Shown in pieces: positions 21,921 to 33,751 of a DNA stretch of 64,000 nt. This DNA is from Diospyros lotus. Taxonomy: Eukaryota > Streptophyta > Magnoliopsida > Ericales > Ebenaceae. Where the stretch lies: contig NC_068338.1 of the NCBI RefSeq assembly GCF_014633365.1, forward strand, positions 9,806,616-9,870,615. The letters are read 5' to 3'. Every line of letters begins with the position of its first letter. The first letter of the stretch is position 1. A program made the translations under genes and the position numbers. Below the pieces are notes generated by a model. It was not told the origin of the DNA. It worked only from the letters and a program-made list of their open reading frames with translations, and ran no database searches.

Positions 21921-23408
21921 TGTTGGAAATGTATTCCCTAAAGACACGTTTTGTTTAATTTATGGTAATGATGTTTCTTTTATTCAGTTTATGGCACATA
22001 TATTATTTGAATTTAATTGTTGGAAAGGTGTCCATGCTATTAAGTAAGTGATTCATGTGATGGGTCATTCTTCACAGTTAGGCATGAATCATGGGTACTT
22101 AATAAGCAAGAAAATATAACTCTTGATCTTTTGATAGAACTGGGCATTCTATCATGATAAAATCATTGTGCAATAGATCCTAATGGAGGATGGCTTGCCT
22201 TAGCCAGTAAACAATCCGTTTACTCTAATTGTACAAGCGCATTTGGAATGCGTAGAGTGGACCTATGATAGAAGCTAATGACAAAGTACTAATTATCATG
22301 GAGCTAGTCTATCACTGCTACTACGTGGACGAGTACTCTAATACTTGAGTATTAGTTGGTGGTCTAGTGAACCTAGAGCTATATTCTTAGATTCATTGTA
22401 GGTGAGGTCTGTCAGAGATCAATATCCTTTTGAGTTGGGAGTATGGTTTCTAATTAGCTAAGACAGACTAATACAAGATAGTTTCTGTGATTCACCCCCT
22501 TGTGATTGTCCAAGAATAATCGAATAATCCAGGGCCCTGGGAACGTGACTTAAGAGTGTGTGCTTCTGGGTAGCTCCCAGTGATAAGCAAGTACATTCGA
22601 GTAGTCACGGATTATTGGACTAGTGATCTAAGGATGGTAGAAGTCATTTAAAAAGGTGTTAGTACATTATTCCTTTCTAAATGATGGGTGTTACGCAGAG
22701 GGGTATTTTCGTCATTACACTAGTAGGTCAAAGACATGGCATATGCAAAATTATTCGTGGGGTCAGTGTTACCATATGGTGATAGTTGGAACACTTAGAA
22801 TGACAAAATATAGCTACTAGGTAGCAGGGATATTTTGGTCATTTTAGTAGCCGTGAATAATTTGTCTTTTGGTCCCCGGGGTAGCTCGATGTAACTTATG
22901 TATTTTTTAATACATTTGGCTTGTTGGATGAATCACATTGAGAGAGAATTATTTTATTCAGAATGGTCCATTGGGCTAGAATAAAATAATAGTTCATTAG
23001 GGTTTTTAATTAACTAATTGGGCTAACCCAATTAGAAAATTAATTAAAAGATCTTGGCCCATTAGGGTTTGGCCCACTAGGGTTTTAACCCTAGGGTTCT
23101 CCCTATATATATCTCTCTTTAGTTGTTTTTTCATCTAAGTCGTTTTTCATTCTTCTTCATCGAAGAGAGGCCACGAGTTCGATTCATACTCCGGAAGATC
23201 GAAAGGGTGCGTTTGAGTTCTGATGCGACGAAGTCGAAGGCTAGCAGGACAGCCGTCGTCTCCACAACGCGAAGAAGCTCCCATCGCTCCATTCCATCCG
23301 ATAATCCGCCGTAAAAGTAAGTCTCCTAGATTCTTATCAATACGAGGAACGGTTTTGATTTTAAACCGCTTCCGCTGCATGCTTTGTTTCCTCGTTCATG
23401 ATCCTTCA
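21921..23408 (+). mobile_element. solo LTR inserted in the Athila integrase (1,488 bp)
   Basis: Starts TGTTGGAAATG and ends CCTTCA. Flanks are GGATC (21916-21920) and AGATC (23409-23413), a TSD with one mismatch. Removing it brings the integrase codons ...NMD-L-AHAG... together, with the conserved [10 protein letters not shown] block right after. TATA word CTATATATAT near 23104. Copia-like by its ends, but there is no internal domain to prove the lineage, and no genes inside. The strand is inferred from the TATA word only. Confidence 0.85.
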
Positions 23409-23413
23409 AGATC

Positions 23414-23792
23414 TGGCTCACGCAGGTGCCCAAGAAAGCTCCAACTTCAAGAGCTTGAGGAGATTAGGATGGACGCATATGAGAACTCACGCATCTACAA
23501 GGAGAAGACCAAGGCTGTGCATGACAAGCTTATTGTGAGGAAGACATTCGAAGTTGGCTAGAAAGTTCTGCTATACAATTCCCGTCTCAAGTTGATGCCC
23601 GGTAAGTTACGTTCCCATTGGACTGGTCCTTTCATAGTTACTCATGTTTTTCCCTTTGGTGCAGTTGCAATCAAGGACGAGTCCAATGCAAAGCAATTTA
23701 CAGTGAACGGGCAGCAGCTTAAGCCATTCTACGAGAGCTTTCAGGAGCATACTGTGGAGGAGTTGCATCTCCTCAACGTCGCCTACAATTGA
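23414..23792 (+). pseudogene. pol: Athila integrase C-terminus (continuation)
   Basis: Continues the integrase after the solo LTR, with [19 protein letters not shown], then [14 protein letters not shown], then the GPY/F-type block [12 protein letters not shown] and the ending [16 protein letters not shown] at 23559-23561 replaces a codon that is normally Gln. A one-base loss near 23431 puts the first residues out of frame. It stops at 23790-23792, close to the normal Athila pol end. Confidence 0.9.
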
Positions 23793-25138
23793 CAAAATCA
23801 GGTTGTTTCTCTCTCCCTAATCTTTTACATTTACTTGTCCTATTCTTGTTTGAAATTACATATTTACATTGAGGGTAATGCAAAGTTTAAGTGTGTGTGT
23901 GTGTGGGGGGGGGGGGGAAGCATTCTTATTTTAGCAGCATTTTCTTTATCTTTTCATATTTCTTTTTCCTTGGGTCTAGTTGAGTCTGTTTTGCGTGGAA
24001 ATGCAAGTTAAGCAATTAAGTCTAAAAGAACCCAACATGATTAGAACTTCAATCTTATCTTCCTTGGCAATGAGTTTGATTTGATAGATTGATTGGGTAG
24101 TCTACAGCCGTGAGGATTTTGAGCCTATTATCTTTCTTGTGTGTGCATTCACCTGTCATGATCTCCACTCTAGAACTTGTTTTGATTCTTGGTTGAGGCT
24201 ATATTTGTTCATGCATGACCCAAATATGATTAAGGCATTCTTTTCTTTCAAACCCATTCGGCCATTTGGTTAACCCAATTTAAAAAAAAAAAAAAACCAT
24301 TATTTTCCCTTTGCTTTCCCCTTTGAGCCATTCTTTTTACCCTTCATATTATTTTTTTTTCCTTTTGAGCCTTCCAATCTTAGGAAAAAGATATTAAATG
24401 CATTCTAGAGAGAGAGAGATTGAATTCATCAAGCAAGTCATAAGGTCAAAGGCCATTTGCATCTACGAAAAAAAAGAAAAGAAAAAGAAAAGCAGGAAAA
24501 AGGATAAAATGGTGAGAAGGAGCGCAAAACGCACTCACCTCTTTCAAAAAAAAAATGAAAAATGATGAAAAAAAAAATGATGAGAAAAAGAAGAAAGCAA
24601 AGTTGAGACGGAGCGTAAAATGCACTCAACCAAATAAAAATGCAAAGTTTTTCATAATGTCTATGCTTGGAAATTCTATCTCTTGATCTTGGAGTTGCAT
24701 GAAGTGTTTTTTCGACCTAAGGCATATTTTCCTTCATTGTTGTCTTTCCATTTCTTTCTTCCCCACATTACAACCCTTGAATAAAGTCCTTTTAATTTGT
24801 GGTATGCATGTGACATGGATAGTGGAGATTGAGAAGATAAACAAGCTTATGATAGTGGAATTGTGATTGGGTGAATTTGAGCGAAATAGTTACCACCACC
24901 TCTTGAGAGATTTGAGAGCATACACTTGTCCTGTGAGAGACTGCTTCTTTTGATTTGTCCTATTGAATGAATTGCCATACTACTTGTTTTCTTGGAAGTT
25001 TAGGAGAGATGATATTTGAAAGCTGAATTCTTGAAGACTTGCCTCGCATGTAACTTTGCACCATTCCACATCTTTGGTTTTGAATCATAGAGTCTAGTGT
25101 TTTGCCCAGGAGTGCAAAAGTCTAAGTGTGGGGGAATT
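23793..25138 (+). other. Athila 3' non-coding region and polypurine tract
   Basis: 1.35 kb between pol and LTR with no env-like gene. It holds a (TG)n run followed by a G-run (about 23892-23919), poly-A and poly-T tracts, and two purine-rich stretches (24460-24610). At 25124-25137 the polypurine tract AAGTGTGGGGGAAT precedes the LTR. Contrast the other Athila element, which has 4 kb and a captured gene here. Confidence 0.75.
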
Positions 25139-26100
25139 TGATAGAGCGCATATTTTCATATTATTTAGCCCTCATATTTAGTCTTTTTGCACGTTAGTTG
25201 TGTCATTTTATTCATCTTGATTTTGTTTTGTTTTATTTTATAGGAATTGAGCTTCACACTATTTTATTTTATTTTGGACAGATTTGGGCTTCCTGGGTCA
25301 AGAGGAATTTTGATGGCAAGAAGGGAAACAAGGAGATTAGAGACAAAGAAGCAAAAGTGTGCTGACAAATTTGACCTTCTGTGCTTCCTTCAAATTTTTG
25401 GCCAAGTTATAATCCCATAACATGAATTATGTCTTCAGAGATATTGTAGAGGACTTCTTGGGATTTCTGTAATGGTATGGTTTGTCCAAATCCGAGTTCG
25501 TTTGGGCCTCCAAACATCGCTTCAAAGTTGGGTTAAATTAGGAAAGCTGCACAGACGCTGAATCTTTAAAAGGCCATAACTTGCGCGTCCGATATCCAAA
25601 TCAAGTGATTAAAAATCCAAAATTCATATACTCTTCCTGATCTACAATTTTTATGAAGGGGCCGAAGCCCAATACATAGGATATCCTATTCGAAATCAGC
25701 TATGAAGTTTCAGTAACCTAGGGTTTCCTCCCTAAGCTCTATTTAAGCACATTAAGAGGCCATTAGGGGAGGATTATTCTTTTCTCACGTGAACAGTAGC
25801 CAATTTTCCCTTTCTCCATTGTTCTTGTCAAGATGGAAGGCTAAGGATTTTGTAACCGGTTGCATGCCATACTCCTTATCCGGTTTGAATCTTTGGATGT
25901 TTTTGTATATCTGTTTTCATCTTTAATCTTATGGTTTTGTTTCTTTGCTTCTTCTCAAGTGTGTATGTATTTTATGCGATCGTATGAATGCATGCATGAT
26001 GCTTGGGAAGATTTGACTAACAGGCTCGATTGGGGTATTGGTTTTCAAGAAACAACATAAACTTAGTGGGCGATTGTTCATGTCGGTTTCAGATCTGTGT
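25139..26100 (+). repeat. 3' LTR of the truncated Athila element, 5' part
   Basis: Starts TGATAGAGCGCATATTTTC and matches the inverse solo LTR 58208-59510 along most of its length (CATATTATTTAGCCCTCATA; CATTGTTCTTGTCAAGATGG near 25817). Homology ends near 26100 at a hairpin, whereas the solo copy continues about 450 bp further, so the LTR's 3' end is lost. Confidence 0.85.
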
Positions 26101-26140
26101 GCTAAAAAAATTGAAACACACAAGTTTCAATTTTTTTAGC
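26101..26140. repeat. perfect 17-bp hairpin at an LTR break point
   Basis: GCTAAAAAAATTGAAAC (26101-26117), loop ACACAA, then its exact reverse complement (26124-26140). It lies where homology to the complete LTR stops. It could be a scar of fold-back repair or the end of another element. Confidence 0.9.
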
Positions 26141-27139
26141 AATCGTCGAAGACTAAATCGAAACAAATTTGAATAATTAAAAAGCACTAGCATTAAAATT
26201 TGAATTTAAATCTCTTAGCATGGAGAATGCATTAAACAAATGATAGAGAAGCATTTAGATAAATACAAAATTGCAAAACAAATGCATCTCGATTTTTAAA
26301 TGATCTGCTAACAGAATGTCAGAGGTTTTGAAACATGAAATGATAGGTTTCGAAACATGACATGATAGGTTTCGAAACATACCTCTCTGGAAATGATGTT
26401 TCAAAACATGATGCATATAGGTTTCGAAACATACCTCTTTGGAAATAAAGTTTCCAAACATGATATGGAGGTTTCGAAACATAGTTAAAAACCTGAATTG
26501 AAAACACATACATTGCATAGATGTTTTGAAATAGCATACACTGAAAACATTGAAAACCTTTTCAAAGGGGTTTCGAAACATGCATAGGAACATGACAGAT
26601 ATTCAGAAACATTTGCATGAAAGCACAATCCACAGCATGTATACATCACAGCTTATTTACATTTCTTTATTTTAAGTAAATGTCCTCATTTTATTTTATT
26701 TATATTTTACCTTCCATTTACTTTAATACATAAATGTAAATAACGAAGTACCCCTATTTGGATTCAATAAAAATACTTAGAAAATCAAAATCCAAATAAA
26801 TAAGAAAGTAGATTTTGGGTTTTAGTACAAACTCAAGTTTTAGCAATAATACCACCTCCAAAATATATACTTTCTATTTAATGAAAAATTCATTAAAAAT
26901 CATTTTAACACTAATGAATATTAGATATCAAATTACCGGGAGTTAGTTTTCTAAAAAGAAAACATTTTCTTATATGTCTCCTTATAAGGTGCTAACCTTC
27001 CAAACTTAGTCATTTCACAAAGTGATACTTGATATTGAAATTGATATATGTTGAAAACCACACACTTGACTCATGACTTAGGGATTAAAGCAATATATGT
27101 TTTTCATCATTAAAACTAATGTACAAAAAGTACAACAAC
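26141..27139. other. unassigned kilobase between Athila LTR and V LTR
   Basis: AT-rich, no coding sequence. It matches neither the V copy at 1820-5133 nor the complete Athila-2 LTR at 58208. It holds the GTTTCGAAAC array and may be part of a further LTR whose ends I cannot place. Confidence 0.4.
26324..26582. repeat. array of TCGA-centred palindromes (GTTTCGAAAC)
   Basis: About nine copies of GGTTTCGAAACAT or close variants in 260 bp, spaced about 20-50 bp. The 10-bp core is a perfect palindrome. The minus-strand frame 26255-26593 is open only because the repeat lacks stops in that phase. Confidence 0.9.
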
Positions 27140-28193
27140 ATTAAAGTAGGGGCATAACTGGAAAATTTCATGGAAAAATGACCTCTCACGTGCCCCAGGA
27201 AGGTGGCCCACGCGCCTTCACGCGCAGCCACTTCCGGCGCATGTATCTCACGCGTTGCCTACCAAATTCGGACAACATTACTTCATTTTCGTATTTCGGC
27301 CATATCTCCCTTGTTTTAACTTTGATTCGACCCCCGTTTGGACTTACGCGACCCTCTCTTCCCCCTCTACAGGATTATAAAAAAAGGGACTTACCTCGAT
27401 TTTTTCTGACTGATTTTGGCGAACTTCAACGAAGACCCGCAACTCCGACGAGACTCGTTGTTCGCCGCTTCTCTGTCGCTTTCTTCCCGCCTTCTTGGAG
27501 AACTTTCTCCTCTGTCTCTAGAGAAAGCTCCTCCACTTAGAATGCCTCAACTCTCAAAGCTTCCTTGAATGACTTGAGAACAACCCATGGTGCTTATTTA
27601 TAGATTACTTAAACCAATCATATTATGCCACTTGTCACAATCTTAGCCATGGACTCCAAAGACTCAAACCTATAATTGAATGGCTTTTCAAATCCAAAGC
27701 TAGAATGAATTTAAGTTTTGAAATCCAAGCTAAAACCCTAAACTTCTTTCAAATGACATTTTGGCCCTTATTTTAAGTTCTCAACTTCAATATTTCACCA
27801 CATGAGCTTATATTTTCATCCTTATTTCATTTAAATAATTCTCTAATTACAATTACACCCTCAAATATAAAATTTATTGAGATACCTAAAATCTCAAAAT
27901 TATTAACTCAAAATTACTTGATATATATGATTTTCGGGAAGCCCTTACCATCATTCGGTCTTTTTAACCTACAACTTAGCTTAACCGAAAACCGTCTCTG
28001 ATTTGATTTCTTTCAGCGTCATAAATCTCGCCTCGAGACGCTCGTCAAAGATATACTTTTGTCCTTAGGTATCTAAGCTCTAGGGAACTCACTGCGACCG
28101 ATTCGGTCACTTGTTGCCATTTCAAATATATTTTTTGGTATTTTAAACTCATTTAAAATACGTGGCATCTTCACGAAAATATGGGGTATTATA
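27140..28193 (-). repeat. family V LTR, right part
   Basis: Matches 4080-5133 throughout, ending at the TSD-defined terminus 28193. On the minus strand a TATA word (27593-27603) is kept. No genes; the 120-codon plus frame at 27178 is not shared by the left copy as a protein. Confidence 0.85.
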
Positions 28194-29459
28194 GTAATTA
28201 ATTTTTGAGAAATCAAGTTACTGTGAGACTTTGTGGTATTTAATTTCAAGTTTGGAGGCGTCAAGTGCTATTATCAAAATTCTTAAGTAGAATTAAAAGA
28301 CTAAGAAGGATTAAATGTGTAATTTATGTGTATATATGTACTCGACAGCTTACTCTCTAAGTTTTCAACAATAGCCTTTAATTTGAATCTAATTTTTGTC
28401 TCTAATGGAGCTATTTGGCCAAGAGTAAGAGTATATCAGAGAGAGATCGCGCGCGCAAGAGAGAGAGAGATGAGGGCTCGGGAGAAAGTAGAGAAATGGA
28501 AAGATCAACAAAAAGATGGCTGATTGGTGGCCTGCTGAGGCGACCCTCAATAGCGGCCATGGCTGCTAGACGATGGAGGTCTAGTGGCTGCGGGGGTTAG
28601 CGGAGCAGAAGTAGGTGAGGTAGCGATGGTGCTTGTTATGGTGTCCAGAGGCTGCGACAACCTAAGGCGATTGTGGTGGCCACAAGCCGCAATCGGTGGT
28701 CGGCCAGAGATGGCCATGGCGGTTGTGGCGTCGGGCGGTGCTTCGAGCAACAGGGAAAGCAACTGATGGCAATCGCGGCGTGTAGTGGTTGAGGCGACGC
28801 CTAAGGCTGTGGCCGGCCACTGCTGAAGTGGTGGCTTGAAGGAGTGACATTGGTCATGGCAGCAACGAGCATAAGGGAGGCCGGTGCTAGCAGCGGGTTC
28901 GCTATGGTTAGGGGCGGCGTGGTGTGGTCCACGGTGGCGGAGCCGACAGCGGGGGTGTTCAGCAAGGGCTGGTGATGCGGTTGCATGCAAGTGGCCGTGT
29001 GTCGTGAGGAAGAAGAAGGCGCGGGGAAGAGGAAGTCATGCAAGGAAGAAGATGCAATGGAGAAGAAAAAAAAAAGAAAAAAAAAGGAAAAATGTGGAAA
29101 ATAAGGGAAAAATAGGAGAAAAATGCCAAAATTTTTTAGAAAAATTGGAGAAAATTCTGGATATGAACTTGGGGCTCGAGGAGTGTGCCAAAGGCTCGAA
29201 AATTGGAATTTGGGTGCGAGGTGGCAACTCAAGAGGCAACGCCGAGTGGGCATGTTTTTTATTTCTCCTCCAAATTGATCGAGGTAAATAAATCATTTCT
29301 TCTTGAATTATTTGCATTAATCAAGATAATGTAGAATAATTATTTGTTTGATTACACCTTTGGTTGGGGTTGGTTGATAGTTTTTGTCAAGTGGTTTTGT
29401 AGTGTATGGCGAAAACGAAGGCCTTGGTTTAATGTCTGATTGTTCACTTTCATGTGACA
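28194..29459 (+). repeat. family Z LTR fragment, plus orientation
   Basis: Continues 19643 after the V insertion and matches, in inverse, about 56760-58060 of the second Z LTR: AATCAAGTTACTG at its start, a GC-rich block at 28540-28990, an A/G-rich tract at 29040-29150, TTGGGGCTCGAGGAGTG at 29170 and TTGGTTGGGGTTGGTTG near 29361. The long open frames on both strands (135-150 codons) fall in the GC-rich and purine-rich parts and have no homology. It stops at family Y (29465). Confidence 0.7.
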
Positions 29460-29464
29460 TCTAG

Positions 29465-31089
29465 TGTGACACCCTGCTCCCACTTTTGGGTGCCACTTGT
29501 GAACAATTATCTGAACTACTCACATGCCCGACCATTAGTGAAGGGCGGATTATGTTTCGATACGAAATGCCCTAGGTGGGAACTAGACTTCGTCCTTCCC
29601 TTCCCTCAATCTCAGGATCGACTAGTAGATTTGGGCTTTAACGATACCACACATGGCTAATTAATTTCCATTAAATTTGTCAAATCATCATTTTATTATT
29701 TTTATTCTTCATCTTTCCAAGATTTCCACCGGGCTCCATATATATTCCAAAATTCCAAACAACCCATTGAATTTACCAATTTCAAGGAAAAACTCATATA
29801 ATTTAATTTTCCACAAATCTTGCATTTTCTCTAAAAGTTCCTTTTATTTTGAAAATTTCTCCGGGGCCCAAAATTAATCAAGAAATGCCCCAAAACTCCC
29901 CATTTTTTTTTGAATTTTTTTAAAAATATTGGCTGATGGGGCCTACTGGCGTACCCGGGGCTCGTACGGGGCCCTGCGGTGTGCTAGCCGTGCCTACGCC
30001 CGAGCACCTTACCTATTGCCCGCGCGTCTGCTGCTCACCTTGGTCCCCTATGGGCCACCTAGTGGCCCCAGCTGCTGCTGCTGCTGCTGCCTTCACTCCA
30101 TTTTCTTTGTTTTCTTTTTTCCACTTGGGCTTTCTAACCCAAATTTTTCTAGCTTTCATACACATCATACATACATAAAAAATACCCACTTTTTCCACAA
30201 AAAAGTTGACAAAAAAAAAATAATACTCTTTACACCCACTCATGGTGCTTATTACAACATAAATCAAAAATAACAAAAATAGGCTTCCTTAAGCCATACA
30301 ATGATCTTGAATCTTCATTCCCATGCATCCACAAACTATACCATCTCTGTCTTGACTTTCCCCATGCCTTGACAACCTATATGTGAGGGTAAAAACCTCA
30401 TGAGTTATGAAGCTTAGTAAGGGTGCAATGACAATAAGCATGAACATGAAAATAAAATGTGATGCCAATTCATGCAATAAAACATGGTTAGGGCTCCCAC
30501 ATCCTCACAACTACCTTGGTATGAGGCTTATATCTAGTCTATCCCACACAACATCATGGCCATAGGTCCTTGAAACTAAACAACATGCCAATGCACACAT
30601 AAAAATTCATGAACCATACTTACAACCTTACTAGCCACCATCCCATGGGACTATCCCTTATCTCTTTCCATTCTTTAAAGCTTCAAGAACTACCTAACTT
30701 CATTTCCAACTCTTCTCCTTAAGAGATCTTTGACACAAAATTTAAAGAAGCTAAGCTACAATTTAAAAGAAACAAAAAGGGATTCACACAACAAGGCAAT
30801 GAAGACTTTCCCTTATCTTTCTCTTCTTCCCTTTTCTTTTCTTCCTTTCATCTTCCATTCTTTTCTCTCTACAAGATGAGAGACTTCTACAATTTCTCTC
30901 ACTAAACTTTACTAAAAGGATTAGGGTTTCCATATACTAGCACCTAATCCTTCAAGAATAAATCCTAGCCATTGGATTTATTTGGTGAGAATAAATCTCA
31001 ATCACAAAAATAGCTTAATCCATGCCACTTAATCTTGTGAAATATCCACCATTGGATTTTATCTCACTTTACAAGATTAGATCTCAACC
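29465..31089 (-). repeat. family Y LTR, right copy, first part
   Basis: Plus-strand start TGTGACACCCTGCTCCCAC. Homologous in inverse to 6740-8390. The GC-rich patch is at 29935-30065, with GTGCGGTGTGC-type words as in the left copy. It ends at the Tekay insertion; the sequence resumes at 53031, and the joined text ATCTCAACC + ATCCAAAG matches the undisrupted left copy near 6745. No genes. Confidence 0.8.
30071..30090. repeat. CTG microsatellite
   Basis: Six to seven GCT/CTG triplets in a row, next to the GC-rich patch of the family Y LTR. The left copy has only a short trace (ACAGCTACAGCAACC near 7724). Confidence 0.95.
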
Positions 31090-33736
31090 TGTAACACCCC
31101 CTCTCCTAGAACTGCCCGTGAAGAGGTGCTACGGGGAAAATAAAATAAAACTAACTGATAAACTGAAATCTGATACCATAGCTGAACATTCCAATCAACT
31201 AGAATGAAAACTCTGAGTCAATATAGACTGAAAAACACAAACTCTGTCTAAGGGACAATCCCTCAACTGAAATATAAAATAAGATCTAAACTGAGAAGAC
31301 ACTATAAAACTTAACAGACTCCCAGACATCTTTTATCTTGAGCGGCTCCACGTACACACACTACTGAACACTGCTGCTAGGCCCCACATCTGATACTCCC
31401 CTGCTAGAACCTAGAGGGGTGAAGAGTACAAGGTGAGCTATAAAAGCTCAGCAAGTAATAAGCTAGAAAGAATATTGAAGCTGAATCGAAGAATATCGAT
31501 ATTGATAAATAATTGACTGAACTTGTACTGTATAATCACTGTCTGATTGCATTCATAAAAATGTAATGCACATAAACTGTAAACTAAATACAGGTATGCA
31601 ACTTTGGCTCATAGGCCCACATAATCTGATTATACATACCTGTCTGAACTGAAACCTGCATACATAAAAACTGTAAGCACATACTGTGGGCAAAGCCCCT
31701 AGCCCCCTGGTTGCCACCAGGCGAGCAACTCATAAACTGAGCTGAAATTGAAACTGATGGGATCCCCGCGGACAAGCCGCCTGGCGCGCATAATGCAATG
31801 CAATGCTCACATAAATGCTAACACATGATATGTAGTGCTCCATATAAAGTCATGCTCAATGCTCATATCAGAATGTATGCACATAATCTCACAAAATAAT
31901 GCTGGTCATGCCATAATTAACTGCTAAACATGGTATATGATTTTTTACCAGCTATATTGAGATACAAAGATTTTGAAATTTCTGAGTATAGGCATGGCAT
32001 ATTGGATTTTATCATATCTTGGCATAATAATTCAATATTTGAATAATTGAATATTTATATTAAATTTAAGACTTGAATCAAGAATTTATTGGAAGCCATT
32101 CGGATGCCATATGATACTATTTGGATGACTGAGGAAGCAAAAGGAAGCAATTTGAATGAAAAAGTAGCCCATTCGAATGAAAAAAACGGATTTCAGCAAG
32201 CTCATTCGAATGGCAGAAAACTCATTCGAATGACAAAGGCTCATTCGAATGACTGAGGGCTTATTCGAATGACAGATGATATATAACAAAGGCTATTCGG
32301 ATCTGATCAGGGACTCATTTGAATGACTCACAAATTCATTCGAATGAATTTTGAAAATTTCTAACTTTTGAACTGGCAAAAAACGACTCATTCGAATGCT
32401 ACAGTACCCTTATTCGAATGAATTTTGGGGTACTCACGGGTCATTCGAATGACAAAGAGACTCATTCGAATGCTAGACTATACAAAGCAACAGCTTACTC
32501 ACATCTTCAAGGACTCATTCAAATGACAAGAAAACTCATTCGAATGACAGACCAAAAACACATACGAATGACTGATACATTATAAGGGAAAAGCTTACGA
32601 TAACACTGAAAACTCATTCGGATGCCTCAAAACTTATTCGAATGACACAAGACTCATTCGAATGACTGGAATCTTATCAGACATAAAACTCACGATAACA
32701 GAGATGATATCTTGAATTACAACTCAACATTACTACACCATTCCAAAAGAAATCTTGGGAAAACAATCCCAATTGATATAAAATAATCTCAAGATGTATT
32801 AAATCAATCGCTTATGAAAGAAAACGCTGAAAGGGATTATGCATAGCTTAACATAACTCACTGGTTAATGATATACCGCATGAAAATATGTATATATACA
32901 TGAACATTCTGATTGATTAAACTGGAAACCCAAAACAAGAGTCTTGGTATTCTAAGATCACTGCTAATATTATTTGAAGATCATATTTAAAAGATTTACT
33001 ATAAAGAATCACACATACTTCCTCATGCACTCACTGCTCTACGCATACATATATATATATACACTGTAACTGATATAAATCTAAGAACTCAATGAAGCGC
33101 TCGAATAAACCGAGAATGAACTAACTTGAATCTGTAATGAAAGGAATTACAGATAGGATACTTGCCTTTCAATCGTTTTTGATCGATTCTAATGACTTCA
33201 CGAGAACCTTCTATGCAACACTTTGAAACTGTGGCTCATTCTTGGCTTTTCTGTTCTTCATCCATGCGGCGTGAGAAGCTCCTTGCTATGACTATAAATA
33301 TATAGAAAAAAAAGAAGCCCTAAAGCCCACTTCTCCTTCTCCTAATGCAAATAGGAGACTTCTCAATCCCAATCCTATTCACGTATGGATATCACAATCC
33401 TCCTTTCATATGGATTCTTAATCCCTTAATCATAATAACTCCATTTAATAATTAAATGCTAATATCAAATCCTTAAATGACCAACATGACCTTGCATTTA
33501 ATTTTCATAATAAATAAATGCCTTTAAATGCTATTTTCTCAATTAAAAATTACTAGATTGCCACATTAGCAAATCCCTTTAACTCCAACATTAAATAGAA
33601 ATAAATGTTATAAAGTCCTTCAAAATCTCTAAATTGCCACATTAAATAATTAATTGAAAAAATCTCTTAATCAATACTTCAATAATTAATTAAATCATTC
33701 TTGAATAAATACTGGGCCCTCTAATGGGTCGTTACA
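31090..33736 (-). repeat. 3' LTR of the Tekay element (2,647 bp)
   Basis: Complete, with TG...CA ends. About 300 bp longer than the other LTR because it keeps the block 32010-32380, which is missing there. On the minus strand a TATA-like CTATATATTTATAG lies at about 33291-33304. It carries a CATTCGAATG array. No genes. Confidence 0.95.
32095..32665. repeat. array of TCGA-centred palindromes (CATTCGAATG), ~21 copies
   Basis: CTCATTCGAATGAC and variants repeat about every 20-25 bp, with larger gaps at 32270-32330, 32470-32510 and 32570-32610. The 10-bp core is a perfect palindrome. The sister LTR has only about 13 copies (51598-51950), so copy number has changed since insertion. Confidence 0.95.
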
Positions 33737-33751
33737 ATTTCTCCCCTCCTT
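33737..33751 (-). promoter_or_regulatory. polypurine tract of the Tekay element
   Basis: On the minus strand AAGGAGGGGAGAAAT ends exactly at the 3' LTR start. It is the usual plus-strand priming site of Tekay/Del elements. Confidence 0.9.

Larger units (their letters stand above)
19649..28193 (-). mobile_element. family V LTR insertion, itself disrupted
   Basis: Bounded by a perfect TSD GTAAT (19644-19648 and 28194-28198). The left end starts TGTAACACCCC; the right end is GGGGTATTATA, an irregular terminus shared with the left copy at 5133. The flanks join into continuous family Z LTR sequence (compare 58000-58110 in inverse). Only 19649-20060 and about 27140-28193 are V sequence; the middle is a foreign Athila remnant and an unassigned kilobase. 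Probably a V solo LTR later hit by Athila and a deletion. Confidence 0.75.

Noticed and set aside
28547..29253. Frames of 135-150 codons in both directions
   Set aside because: Same LTR low-complexity blocks. Mutually overlapping frames on opposite strands, no shared protein between copies.
32095..32665. CRISPR-like regular repeat array
   Set aside because: The repeat is a 10-bp palindrome with short, irregular, non-unique spacers inside a plant LTR. There are no cas genes and the host is eukaryotic.
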